Shown here in pieces: positions 34,123 through 44,670 of a stretch of DNA of 64,000 nt. Location of the stretch: assembly GCA_023897205.1 (NCBI GenBank), contig JAHWDD010000008.1, forward strand, positions 2,604,001-2,668,000. The letters are read 5' to 3'. The DNA is from Exophiala sp. HKRS030. Taxonomy: Eukaryota > Ascomycota > Eurotiomycetes > Chaetothyriales > Herpotrichiellaceae. The notes beneath the pieces were generated by a model. It ran no database searches, was not told the DNA's origin, and saw only the letters and a list, made by a program, of their open reading frames with translations. Each line of letters opens with the position of its first letter. The stretch's first letter is position 1. A program made the translations under genes and the position numbers.

Positions 34123-35489
34123 CTACAAACCTCCACCGACAAGCGGCGGCACCATCCCAAGACCCACCATGTCGGCGACAACCTGCTTGATAGCCTCACG
34201 CGTATCCACGAAGCCATGCCATCCAAGCTTGCGGTTCCGGTCCATGCTGATAACCCTACCCCACGAGCCCAAGATCTCACCATCAATCAGCCCAAATGTA
34301 TCGCGCGCCTTGTCTCCAAACGGACTGTATTTCAACTGATGCTTGGCCGTGAGTTCCGCCCACGCCTGCACCACCTCAGGCGATTGGCTCCACTCGAGGA
34401 AGCTGAACGACGCTTTGATCGTGCCTGGCCCGCCGAACCCGCGCGGTGGCACGGCGAAGGGCATGGTGGTGGTTGAATAATGCGACGGTTTGTCGTCGTC
34501 GTCGTCGGCGTCGTCATTATCGTCCAATGGTCGGCCCGCTGTGGTTCCGTACCAGGATGCAAGCGTGGGCCAGAATTTTCCCCATGAGAAGGCGCTGTTG
34601 TCGCTTTGGTTGAGGGCTTGGTTCCCTGCCGCAGGCGTCAGGAGGGCCCATTCGGCGTGGTATGCGAGCAGGGTTGCGGTGGATTGGTGTTTTTCCACAT
34701 CCCATGCGGCGACGGCGCCGGGGAAGGCCAGTGGTCGGCCTAGGTGGGCTTGGACGGCGGCGTAGACGGAGAGTGGCCAGAGGATGTTCATGGCGGCGCT
34801 TTCGACCGCGCCGAGGATGAAGCACGGCCGTGTCACTACCCAGCTGGCCGAGTTGGCTGTACAGTATGCTTTCAAGAGGTCTTCTTGTGCGAAGTAGAAG
34901 TTGTCTTGGATGCCGTGGCGTGCGTCGTCTTCTTCCATTGGGGTTGGGGTGGGGCCTAAATGTAGCCCGTAGTATTTGGCGCCGGTTTGTAGCAGGACTC
35001 GTTGCGGTTTGATGGCTGCTAGAGGGAGGGCTTGGAGGAAGTTGGATAGCAGTGCTACGTTCTGCTTCGTTGTCTCTTCGACGTCGCTCCATAGACCCTG
35101 GCCATCTAGTGGAGGTGGCTGGACGTATGATGCAAAGTAGACATAGTCTCTGTTAGGTATTAGTGAGGTCGAGCTTCTGTAAGTGAGTGGGTGGGGATCT
35201 TACGCTTGAACGTTGTTGTCTCGAAGGATCTGAGCAATCTCCTCAGGGGTGCTGTTTAAGAAGTCGACGGCGATGGACTCGACATTTGACGCATTGTCGG
35301 TCGAAGCTGGGCGTCGCGAGAGGGCATATATTTTCTCCCATCTCTCGGGAGCCTCACCGAGAACTTTGACCATGGCAGAACCCGAGATGCCGTTTGCGCC
35401 GGTCACGATGACACGAAGCCTTTTCCCTTCGTATTGGGGAATGTTGGAAGTCCATGGAAAATACCCTTGGAAATCACTGTTTGTGCCAT
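34123..35489 (-). CDS. PRISE-type SDR reductase (progesterone 5-beta-reductase/iridoid-synthase-like), one-base frameshift
   Basis: NAD(P)-dependent short-chain reductase that reduces enone-type substrates in characterised members; natural fungal substrate unknown. Minus-strand exons are 35204-35489 and 34123-35149, with a GTAAGA donor and CAG acceptor. The dinucleotide motif is VIVTGANGISGSAM. The family's TGxK segment appears as LQTGAKYYG and the Tyr-containing motif as QDNFYFAQED. The start MAQTVISKGIFHGLPTFP (ATG 35489) is typical of the fungal family but is out of frame with the Rossmann motif. One extra base, for example in the GGG complementary to 35425-35427, joins them and gives 437 aa with a matching intron phase. 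An Asp-rich insertion (DDADDDDD) sits in the second half and is absent from most relatives as far as I recall. Confidence 0.85.
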
Positions 35490-36646
35490 GGCTCTCGTTG
35501 TTGGAGTGTGACTTTGCTCTTTTCGCGGCACGAGTGTACTGGTAAGCACAAATGCTGTCGAACCACAGCACCGAGAGAACTCAACCTCTTATACTGGAGA
35601 CAAAACTTGAGTCATCCTTTCTTCAAGAACAAGGATACGACGATGTTTGGTAAGCCAGACTGTTGGTAGTGTCAACTCGAGAATGTTTCCAAATCATGGG
35701 ATTGTGATCTGGATGGAGTGCGCATTACGAGGACATCTCGAGAGAAACATCTCTCCATATCAGGAAATTCTCCTTGCAACAATGCTTTGATATTCCGGCC
35801 ATCATTTGTAATTTCGCTGTGATGGAATGTTGCACTGGTGTATCCAGGAGCAAATCAATGGTATAGACAAAAGCTTTTTCTCGCAAGTGCTTGTGTGTGC
35901 TTGATTTTGATTCATACGAGGACATGGGTTCAAGGATGAGTATAGATCAGTGATTAGTGGTTAGGGATTAGTCATGGTCGTAGGAATGCATGGATGTAAG
36001 TAAGTCGGAAGCCGGCAGCAGTACTTGATAACTGCATAGCTCGTCTGGAACTACTACCTGTTTTGTGATGATCCGATGAGACAATGTCAAAGATTTGAGT
36101 TCTCGGCATAGTGGCATCGAGGCCCTGATGAAGATCCCACAGCACCAGCAAGACTCGTGAAGTCGTTTGAATGAAGACTGAGGACATTGTGGACGTTGAA
36201 TAAGATGTATATATTGTCACGCGGTTTATTAATCACCAGGTCTTTTGCTCCAGAGTATAAAACACACGCAGCTTGAAAGTGTTCCGTACTAGACGATGAT
36301 GGTAGCGACTTAAGGGTTGATTATAGTGCGAATTTGATACACTTTAGTGAGAGCTAGTTAAAGACTTTAATCCACGCTAACTACTCCACAACTCCAAAGA
36401 CCAAGTCCCACTTCGATGACATCTTCTGACTCGATATCAATACCGAGATACATGGACATGTCTTGTTGGAAGTCATGATACCTTACCTCAATCCAATAGC
36501 ATATCAAAAAGACCAGCCTCAGTCGACTTACACTTGGGCTAAAACTGAAGACGATCCATCTACGGCTACAAATATGACTCGAACCACTTGAAGACTCAAT
36601 TCAAACGTGCACCACAACCTCTCGTCCGCTGCGCAACTCCTTCAAT
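35490..36646. other. Intergenic, divergent promoter region
   Basis: Between the PRISE-type gene (minus) and the mitochondrial kinase gene (plus). No frame with family resemblance. Confidence 0.45.
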
Positions 36647-38140
36647 ATGTTCAAACGCGTCCTTCCACGGCGTGTCCTCCACCCTCAGGGGAGAATACTG
36701 CAACAGAGGTGGACGTCTCAGACCTCAAACTCTCAAGGACTCTTTCCTCCGGACATCAACGAGTGGTCACATCCACCTTCCAATGCCACCATTTCCGACG
36801 AGGAGATCTCTCGCCTTGCGGCCATGCCTCGTCAACCACTCACTCTTGCCGACCTGGTCAAGTACGTCGATCTCCTGACAAACCTCATGACTTCCTCGAT
36901 TGCATTCTAACCCTCATATAGACATGGCAAACCACCCCTCACAGACGCGGCTCTTCTCTCCTCTGCCAATTTCACCCTTTCCCGTCTCCCATCCCGACTC
37001 GCCCACCGAATCCAAGCCTTACGCAACTTGCCTTTTATTGTCGTTGCTAATCCCAATGTCTCTGCGATCTATAACAATTACCTACATTCCCTTTCCACGC
37101 TAGAGCCCTTTTACAAAAAACGAATTTCGACAATTGAAGAAGAGATGAAATTTACCGAAGTCATGGCTGACTTGGTTCGTACCCATTCTAACACAATTCC
37201 GACTCTGGCCCAGGGTTTTCTCCAATGTAGAAAATACGTCGATCCCCTTGAGGTCACCCGCTTCCTAGATCAACATCTACGCGCCCGTATCGGTACGCGT
37301 CTTGTCGCCGAACAGCACCTCGCTCTTCACATGGCCAGCACGGGCGAAGCAGCTCTTCAGAAACCCGATCCTTCACACGTCGGCGTCATTGACCTTGCTC
37401 TACAGCCTGCCAGCATTGTTCGAAATTGTGAATCTTTTGTCGGCGAGATTTGTGAGTTGAAGTATGGTGTACGGCCTCAGGTTGTCATCAACGGGGAGGT
37501 TGACGCTGAATTTGCCCATATTCCAATGCATATCGAATATATCATCACCGAACTTCTTAAAAATGCTTGCCGTTCCACCATCGAGTCTGGAAACGAAGCA
37601 CATCCTATTGAAATCACCATTGCCACAGCTCCCGATGTCGGCTCCGCAACGAAATTGGACTCACTGCGCAAACTATCAGTCTCAGAAAAGACCAATCATG
37701 ACTTTAGTCAAGAAGGATTGGAAGAATATTGCTCAAGTGAAGAAGCAGATATCGAACCCCTCAACTCCGCCGCACCTTGTATCACATTACGCATCCGTGA
37801 TCGAGGTGGTGGAATCTCACCAGATGCCTTGCCTAACATATGGAGTTATAGCTTTACGACTTTTAACAAAGAGGAGGCTGAAGCCGCAGACAACGGCAAT
37901 TCCGACGGCCTGAATGCTATCGCATCCAGCGGGTCGAACCAAAGTACCATCGCCGGTCTTGGCTATGGATTACCGCTCGGAAGAGCATATGCAGAATACT
38001 TCGGGGGAGGCATCTCCTTACAGAGTATGTATGGTTGGGGCACTGACGTCTATCTCACATTACAAGGAATAGGCAAAATGGAGGGGTTGAAAAAAGGGCC
38101 TAGTGTTTTCGACGAGGCGAAAGAAAAGGACGACTTTTGA
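36647..38140 (+). CDS. Mitochondrial pyruvate dehydrogenase kinase / branched-chain ketoacid dehydrogenase kinase family
   Basis: Matrix Ser kinase of the GHKL fold that phosphorylates and inhibits the E1 alpha subunit of PDH or BCKDH. Exons 36647-36861 and 36922-38140 (GTACGT donor, ATATAG acceptor) give 477 aa. The Arg-rich N-terminus (MFKRVLPRRVLHPQGR) looks like a mitochondrial presequence. The regulatory helical domain includes LRNLPFIVVANPNVSAIY. ATP-binding boxes are ELLKNACRST (N box, about 281), DRGGGIS (G1, about 364), SYSFTTF (F box) and GLGYGLPLGRAYAEYFGG (G2, about 419). Length is close to fungal Pkp proteins. Which of the two fungal paralogues this is cannot be decided by eye. 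Confidence 0.9.
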
Positions 38141-38271
38141 CACAGCCATGCTGCTCCAAAGCGCTATCTCTACCCCGACTCTGTGCGCACAACTTTATCA
38201 TGACTTTATACGTCGCCAATGTGTGTATACATCTAGCCGTCTACATATATATTTGGAAGCCCCCTTTTGCT

Positions 38272-40640
38272 CTAAGTGAAGACAGCGTGTAGACGCCCAC
38301 TCTGTCTCGCAGCAAGTCTTTCCTGCATCACCACACCATACATCTCCTTGGCCCAACGACAGGTAATCTTCCTTGTGTCTTTTGGATCAACAATCTCTTC
38401 GATATTGAACGGCAAAGCTGTCCTCACAGGGTTCATGAGTCGAATATACTCGTCCTCTAACTCTTTATATCGTCTCTTCCAACCCTCTTCTCCCTCCTTC
38501 TCACGGATTTGTTTCAATTCGAAGCGGTGACCAACTTCAATACCACCATCAAGGGGTAGTGAACCCCAATTTCCAGAAGGCCAAGCAATACGCATAATGG
38601 GATCCCTCGAGTCTAGCATGATACCGCCTGCAACACCAAAGACTCGACGTGTGATGATGGAGAAGATGGGAGTGGTTGTCGAGTAATACGCTTTACCGAG
38701 TTCAACACCCCATTTCATTACGGCACTCCGTTCCGCCACTGTACCGATTGCGTATCCGGCTGGGAGAGAAGAAATATTAGCATGTCTCTTTTGGGGATGT
38801 TTATTGGCAACCATGGGATGATAAAAATAGAGTCCAATATCCACAAAGCCGCGCGAGCGGTTCGTACATACAAGCAAACAGGCCTGTGAAGTAGGACGCT
38901 GAACCGAATCAAAAGATCTGATAGGAAAGGAGAATACTCACGAACGTCCACAAACTGCACAATAGGCAGATTGAACACATCACAAAACTTGATCATCTTC
39001 ATCAATTTCTGACTCCCCAAGGCATCCAAAGCACCACTGTTGACCTCACAATTGTTGCTCAAAATCCCAACTGGCCTTCCTCCAAACCTCGCCAGGCCTG
39101 TAATCGCCGTCTTTCCCCACAGCCTGCCAATCTCAAACCATGACCCTTTATCTACCACACTCTCAATGATCGTGTACGGATTATACATCCTGGCCTTACG
39201 CCTCGGTATAATACTCCTCAACGCGACATCTTCTCGCTCAACATCATCTTGACACTCTGAAACAGGAGGGGCCTGCAACTCGCCACAATCCGGCAAATAA
39301 CCCAACACTGTACGAATCTGGTCGAAACACTCCTGTTCGTTCCTGGCAAGGTTGTCAATCGTGCCATTTGAACAATGCACCAAGGGACCGCCAAGATCAG
39401 CAAAACTCAGGCCTTCCTCAAACGTGGCGCCCTCGACGACTTTGGGCCCAGCATTGAACAACGACCCGATATCCGCGGCCATGACGCTGAAATGCGTGCT
39501 GACCACACGCGCAGCACCGAGCCCGATCGCGGGTCCCAGCACCGCGCCGAGATTCGGTATCCCCGCGTTCAGCTGCTTGACTACGGTTGATAGGACCACG
39601 ACGTGTGGGATGTATGAGTAGCCCTGTGTGCGGATGGTGCTGACGCTGCCGCCGCCGGACGAGCCGTCGACGAGCTTGACGACGGGGATTTTGTTCCTCA
39701 GCGCTAGTTTCTCCCCGTGCACGGTCTTGATCATCGTTGCGCCGTCCGCGTGGCCCGCGCGCACGCTGAAGTCGTCTGCTGTTAGGTAGATTTGCCTCTT
39801 CTGGCCGGTGCGTGGACAGGTGATCCGCCCGAAGCCCTGGGGGTTGTTCGACGGTATGAATGAGGAGATGTGTTCGACCTGTGGGTTGGATGGGTCGGTG
39901 CGCCACGTTACGGTCCCCGTGATGGACCCGATTTCTCGCCATGTGTTTGCGTCGAGGAGTTGGGTGATGCGGTCGCGTGCCCAGAGCTTACCAGAAGTCA
40001 GTTGGCGTGTGTATCCACGATTTTCGGGCGAAGGCGTGTTGGCGAGGTGTTTCAGCGTGTTGATCTGCTCGAGAATGTCGGCGTAGTCGGCTGGTAGGTC
40101 GCTGCTGGTGTTTGAGTTTGAGCCGGACTTGGATTTCTTGGATTTGCGGACTCGTTTGGTGTTGGAGGCTGTCGGCTCGGGTTGGGACGATGGAGAGACT
40201 TGTGAAGAGAGCTGCTGGAGGCGCGATGCTGCTTGCTGGGTTTGTGATTGTGATTGTGATTGTGGTTGTGGTTGGGAATAGACGGGATCTGTGGCCGGAG
40301 AAATCGTCCCTGTCCCTGGACTTGGGTTGGCAACTTGCTTCCCTGGAGTACTTGTCGCTGATTGGGGCTGCGAGTAGACTGGGTCGATGATCTGGTTTTC
40401 CTTCCCGCTGTCGCTCTCACTTATGGTTTGGCTTTTGGAATTGCCATTGCTGTCGCCTGCCGATTGAGAATATACAGGGTCTTCGCCTGGGCTGGGACTT
40501 CCTGATGAGTTGGTGACATTGGTTGCTGAAACTGATAATGGCTTAGGCGCCGAAGACGTCTTCTGCGAATACACTGGGTCGTTGATGCTGCTAGACTCTG
40601 TGGCCGGTGGAGAGCTCTTGGGGGACTTGCCGCCTGCCAT
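38272..40640 (-). CDS. Acyl-CoA carboxylase carboxyltransferase (beta) subunit with DPVYSQ repeats
   Basis: Transfers the carboxyl group from carboxybiotin to an acyl-CoA; the acyl substrate is not determinable here. Minus-strand exons are 38942-40640 and 38272-38759 (728 aa). The 182-nt intron (GTGAGT...CCCAG) must be removed to give FVDVPGYAIGTVAERSAV, the conserved second oxyanion-hole region. The first carboxyltransferase half has GGGSVSTIRTQG, GAVLGPAIGLGAARV and FADLGGPLVHC; the second has NPYTIIESVVDKGSWFEIG and GGRPVGILSNN. The first about 200 residues are an unusual Ser/Pro/Gln-rich extension holding four copies of DPVYSQ plus a (QS)n stretch and a KRVRKSKKSK patch. The neighbour transcribed divergently encodes the matching biotin carboxylase. 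ATG 40640 (MAGGKSPK) is preferred over 40718. Confidence 0.88.
40250..40620 (-). repeat. Four DPVYSQ-encoding repeats
   Basis: Within the carboxyltransferase N-terminus the hexapeptide DPVYSQ recurs four times at irregular spacing, each time followed by Ser/Pro/Gln-rich sequence. A coding run of alternating Gln and Ser follows the last copy. Confidence 0.85.
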
Positions 40641-41539
40641 GATGATTCGTCTTGGTATTCGGGGTCTTTGCAAACCTGAAGCCTGGTATATCAAATGTTG
40701 TTTCGCGTCTAGAGTCAAAATATGTATCTATGTATATTTGACTGAAGAACTTCTGTATAGCTGTCAAGAGGATGGAAGGATGGTATGACAGAGAGTCTGT
40801 TGTAGATGCCGAGGCTGCTTTGCGTACGTGGTGTAGTGCAAAGCGTGTGGTGTCTAAGAATTGGGACTCTAGATATCTCCCCCTCGTGGTGTACTCCCTA
40901 GCTAGCTAATTGGAGAACCTCGTGGTGTGTTTCGATAGTCCTTCAGTCCCCAGGTTGAACGCTGTTTCTTGATGGAGTGTGCTTGTCCTCTGGTCGTCGT
41001 AGACTTGGTTGGTGCTTGCCAGTTAATTAGGCTGTCGCCGCTGACTGCTGACACTTGGATGCAGCAGCTATTCCAGATACACTGCACAGTTTCCCGTATG
41101 ACAACCAGTTGAGAGTCGCATGTATGTATCTAAGCAAGCACAGAGTGCCAACCTCCAGTTTGTCCAGCCTTTAGCATTGAAGTGGTTGACGCAATGTCTC
41201 TCGGCTATTCCCCTCGTTTTGTATGGGGGATATGTGACAAGCCTCGGTATCTTTTAGGGCCTGGGACTCGTGGAGTGGAGATCTCGAAACACGGGTACCA
41301 CATGGGTAGTTAGTAAGTAGACCTCTCGGACTTCTATATCCTTTACATCTTCTCCAAATGCGCTAAGTATAGCTGTTGACAGGTTTCTCAATGTCCAGTA
41401 CCAAGAGGTGAATACGTGCAAGTCAATCCTTTGATGTGATAGTTCGATCAACAAGTGGTTGGATAAACAGACATCTGTTTACGCATTGGACACACCGGGT
41501 GAAGAGAATCAGAGCGCTGTATAGGTTAGATCTGAGACG
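40641..41539. promoter_or_regulatory. Shared divergent promoter of the carboxylase subunit genes
   Basis: An 899-bp spacer between the start codons of the beta (minus) and alpha (plus) subunit genes. No open frame of note. Co-regulation from this region is inferred from the arrangement; no defined element was recognised. Confidence 0.5.
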
Positions 41540-43552
41540 ATGCCGCCGGCCCAACGCCCCATCTCGCGGATTCTGGTTGCGAATCGAGGCGAGATAGCAA
41601 TTCGAATTCTACAAGCATGCTCAGAGCTACCGAGCCCACCAACGACATTTGTCTTGTACACAGAATCAGACAGTATGCATGTCAGCCTGGGCCGACCAGA
41701 CCATGCCATCAAGGCTCCTTCGCCTTCCTCGTACATGGACGTCGACTACGTGATCGGCGTGGTCAAGGAGAACAACATCGACGCTGTGCATCCGGGATAT
41801 GGCTTCCTCAGTGAGAGCGCCGAGTTTAGTCGGAGGATGTGGGAGGAGGCCAACTGTCTCGTAGTCGGACCCGGTTGGGAAGTCCTCGATAGGACGGGCG
41901 ACAAGTTGAAAGCCAAGGCGTTGGCGATCGAGTGTGAGATTCCGGTTTTGAAAGCCATGAACCGTCCCACGGGGAATGTCGGTGATGTGCACGCGTTCGC
42001 TGCACAGGTCGGATATCCGTTGATGGTCAAGGCGGTGGATGGTGGCGGTGGACGTGGAATTCGGCTCGTGAAAGCCCAGAATGATTTGGATAATGCTGTC
42101 CAGAGATGTATTGCAGAGTCGCCGAGTAAGACGGTCTTCGCGGAGCAAGCGGCGGTGGACGGGTTCAAGCATATCGAGGTCCAGATCATTGGCGATGGTA
42201 GAGGCGGTGTGAGGCATCTGTGGGAGCGAGACTGCAGCGTGCAAAGGAGGTTCCAGAAGATTGTTGAGGTTGCCCCAGCTCCGGTTCAACGGCGGAGAGT
42301 GATCGCACAGGTCATTGATTCTGCGGTTCGGATGGCGAGGAAGCTGAGATATCTCGGCCTGGGGACGTGGGAGTATCTCGTGAATGTAAAGACGAGGAAA
42401 TTCTTCTTTCTTGAGATCAACCCCAGATTACAGGTCGAGCATACCATCACCGAGTCCATCACTGGCGTTGACATTGTCCGCGAGCAACTCTTGTTTGCTC
42501 AGGGATTGCAGGACGCTGAAGATTTGAGACTGGCTGAATGGTGGGAAGCAGACAAAGCTCCTCCTGCTGCTTCAATACAACTGAGACTATGTGCCGAGGA
42601 TCCAACGTCGAACTTTTCATTGAGTATTGGGAAGATCACGGACGTGCATTTTCCATCTGGAAACGGGGTAAGAGTCGACAGTCATCTGTCTAGGGGCGGA
42701 GTGGTTGGGTCCGATTTCGACAACATGATGGCCAAGATCATTGTGACGGCATCGACGTTCCAAGCAGCTGTCGCAAAAGCTAAACGAGCACTCGCAGCTA
42801 CGAAGATCGTTGGCGTCAAAACAAATCTCAACCTCCTTCGCGCGATTGTCGAGGATAAAACCTTTACGTCTGGCAATGCAGATACCAGTTGGCTAGAGAA
42901 GAACATTGAGACCTTGGTGGAGTCAGGAGAGAACATCGCACAATCCATCGATCAACTCAACTCTCAACTTCCCACGCTCTCGCTCGCCGATTCGCAGACG
43001 TCAAGCTCCAGCGGATCAGGCACTCTGTTCCGCAAAGGTGATGCCTGGACAGTCACACTCGAGGACAAGACAGCATCATCATCGTCGTCGTCGTCAGCAC
43101 CGAAACCCGCACCCCACCATCTCAGCATCCAAAAAATCACGCGGAACGAGTTCCCCGAAGCACTCGTAGCAGACGTGGCGTACACTGTACCAGGCACTCA
43201 GCCGAGATCATACAAGATGTCGCTGGCAAGCACGACGGCGTCATCGGATGCGACTGCTTCCACGCACAAGCGAGGCGATCCTAACGACAAGACTCATATC
43301 ATTTTACCTATAAGTGGCAAGTTGGTTGAGGTGCTTGTTGACGAAGGCGATGAGGTTCAGGAGAACGACGTGATTGCTTTTGTCAAGCAGATGAAGATGG
43401 AATTGGAGATTAGGAGTCCTAGGGCGGGCATTGTCAAATGGGCTATTGAGTTGGATAATGAGGACGGTGATGATGTGGCGGAAGGGGTGTTGTTGGCCGA
43501 GTTGGAACCAGAGGTGCCAGGGAAGAAGCCTGATCTCAGGTCAAGATTGTAG
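41540..43552 (+). CDS. Acyl-CoA carboxylase biotin carboxylase/biotin carrier (alpha) subunit
   Basis: ATP-dependent carboxylation of its own biotin, supplying the carboxyltransferase encoded next door. A single exon of 670 aa. The biotin-carboxylase N domain starts ILVANRGEIAIRI and includes HPGYGFLSE. The ATP-grasp has VKAVDGGGGRGIRL (about 162) and the metal/bicarbonate site EINPRLQVEHTITE (about 293). A Ser-rich linker follows (a run of Ser near residue 515). The C-terminal biotinyl domain carries VKQMKMELE with the biotin-accepting lysine at about 619. The usual Ala before MKM is Gln here. It is shorter than typical MCC alpha subunits. Acetyl-, propionyl- or methylcrotonyl-CoA specificity cannot be read off by eye. 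Confidence 0.9.
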   Translation: MPPAQRPISRILVANRGEIAIRILQACSELPSPPTTFVLYTESDSMHVSLGRPDHAIKAPSPSSYMDVDYVIGVVKENNIDAVHPGYGFLSESAEFSRRMWEEANCLVVGPGWEVLDRTGDKLKAKALAIECEIPVLKAMNRPTGNVGDVHAFAAQVGYPLMVKAVDGGGGRGIRLVKAQNDLDNAVQRCIAESPSKTVFAEQAAVDGFKHIEVQIIGDGRGGVRHLWERDCSVQRRFQKIVEVAPAPVQRRRVIAQVIDSAVRMARKLRYLGLGTWEYLVNVKTRKFFFLEINPRLQVEHTITESITGVDIVREQLLFAQGLQDAEDLRLAEWWEADKAPPAASIQLRLCAEDPTSNFSLSIGKITDVHFPSGNGVRVDSHLSRGGVVGSDFDNMMAKIIVTASTFQAAVAKAKRALAATKIVGVKTNLNLLRAIVEDKTFTSGNADTSWLEKNIETLVESGENIAQSIDQLNSQLPTLSLADSQTSSSSGSGTLFRKGDAWTVTLEDKTASSSSSSSAPKPAPHHLSIQKITRNEFPEALVADVAYTVPGTQPRSYKMSLASTTASSDATASTHKRGDPNDKTHIILPISGKLVEVLVDEGDEVQENDVIAFVKQMKMELEIRSPRAGIVKWAIELDNEDGDDVAEGVLLAELEPEVPGKKPDLRSRL

Positions 43553-43668
43553 ACGAGTGCAAATATGATATAGAAGAGAAGTCTTTGCACATTCTCACTA
43601 GATTCCAATATTAACCATCACCCAATCGATGCGCTTTACTACCTGCGTATGCAATTCTATGCCCTGTT

Positions 43669-44670
43669 CTATTTGGCCTCCTCGAGTAGGATTGGTATCT
43701 CGTCCTCGACAAGTGATTCAAACAAGCCCTTCTCTTTGGCTTCCCATCCCCATTCTCGCAATTTTTTGGCCCGACTTCGAGAGTTGCAAGCGATGCTCCA
43801 TTCCGTTATGTCCGCGAACAGATCACCATAGTGTTCTTCCGGAATACTCTGAGGATCTGGAGACTTGATCTTTCCCGCCTTGTGTAATTCTTTGGCAATG
43901 ACTGCCGCGGAATCCTTCCAGGCGACTTCTTGGCCATTTTCACAGAAAACATATGGAGTTTGCAACACCTCCTCAGGACTTGCTTTCTCAAGCCAGTGTA
44001 GGAGGGTGATATAGCCTCTCGCTAGATCAAATACATGAATCTGCGACCAGACTGCTTCCCCCTTCCCAACGTAACCTGCATAACCACGTCTAAGTGCGAA
44101 TCGGGTCAACGTTGGAAGTTGAATAGATAAACGTCTATACTTTGGATTTGCCCCGTAGATGAGAGGTGGGATGATGATGGTCATCTTCGCATCCGGACTC
44201 AATTCCTGTCTGGCTTTGACTATTGCCAGATCGATCAAGCGATGAGGAGCGCTGTCAGGTAGCGCATCGATGTCCTCGGGTTTGTCATCGGTATAGATTT
44301 TCTCGCCCTTGTACTGACCTTTGGCGCCGTCGCTGAGTAGGCTGGTTCCACTTGTATGGATGAAGATTGTTTTCTTGCCCTCCTTTGCTCGTCGCCTGAT
44401 TCCTTCAATGACAGCTTCGACAGATGGTAAATGATCAGCTGTTGCGGTGTGTATGACAATGTCATTGGCGATAGTCTGTTGGATGATAAGGTCCCTATCG
44501 TCCAGCCCACCCAAGACAGTTTTGGCGCCATTCTGTTCGATCTCTTTGGCGTAGGATTCTCTTCGTACAAGTGTGGTCACCTCATAATGCTCGGCCAAGA
44601 GAAGATCGAGGACTTCACGGCCGATGAAACCTGGACCGATCAAGAATACTGCTTTCCCGCTGGTTGCCAT
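43669..44670 (-). CDS. NAD(P)-binding Rossmann-fold epimerase/reductase-like protein
   Basis: Atypical/extended SDR, 333 aa, single exon. The N-terminal nucleotide motif is FLIGPGFIGREV, followed by a beta-strand/acidic-turn pattern and an HTSGTSLL segment. A PPLIYG motif lies where extended SDRs hold the substrate-domain start. It resembles fungal NAD-dependent epimerase/dehydratase proteins of unknown substrate. The start at 44670 (MATSGKAV) puts the glycine motif at the expected distance; the frame is open 37 codons further upstream. It converges on the carboxylase alpha gene with a 116-bp gap. Confidence 0.8.
   Translation of the reverse strand: MATSGKAVFLIGPGFIGREVLDLLLAEHYEVTTLVRRESYAKEIEQNGAKTVLGGLDDRDLIIQQTIANDIVIHTATADHLPSVEAVIEGIRRRAKEGKKTIFIHTSGTSLLSDGAKGQYKGEKIYTDDKPEDIDALPDSAPHRLIDLAIVKARQELSPDAKMTIIIPPLIYGANPKYRRLSIQLPTLTRFALRRGYAGYVGKGEAVWSQIHVFDLARGYITLLHWLEKASPEEVLQTPYVFCENGQEVAWKDSAAVIAKELHKAGKIKSPDPQSIPEEHYGDLFADITEWSIACNSRSRAKKLREWGWEAKEKGLFESLVEDEIPILLEEAK

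Noticed and set aside
38760..38941. Read-through frame continuing the carboxyltransferase past VDVREYSP
   Set aside because: It is the 182-nt intron; removing it gives the conserved VPGYAIGTVAERS junction.
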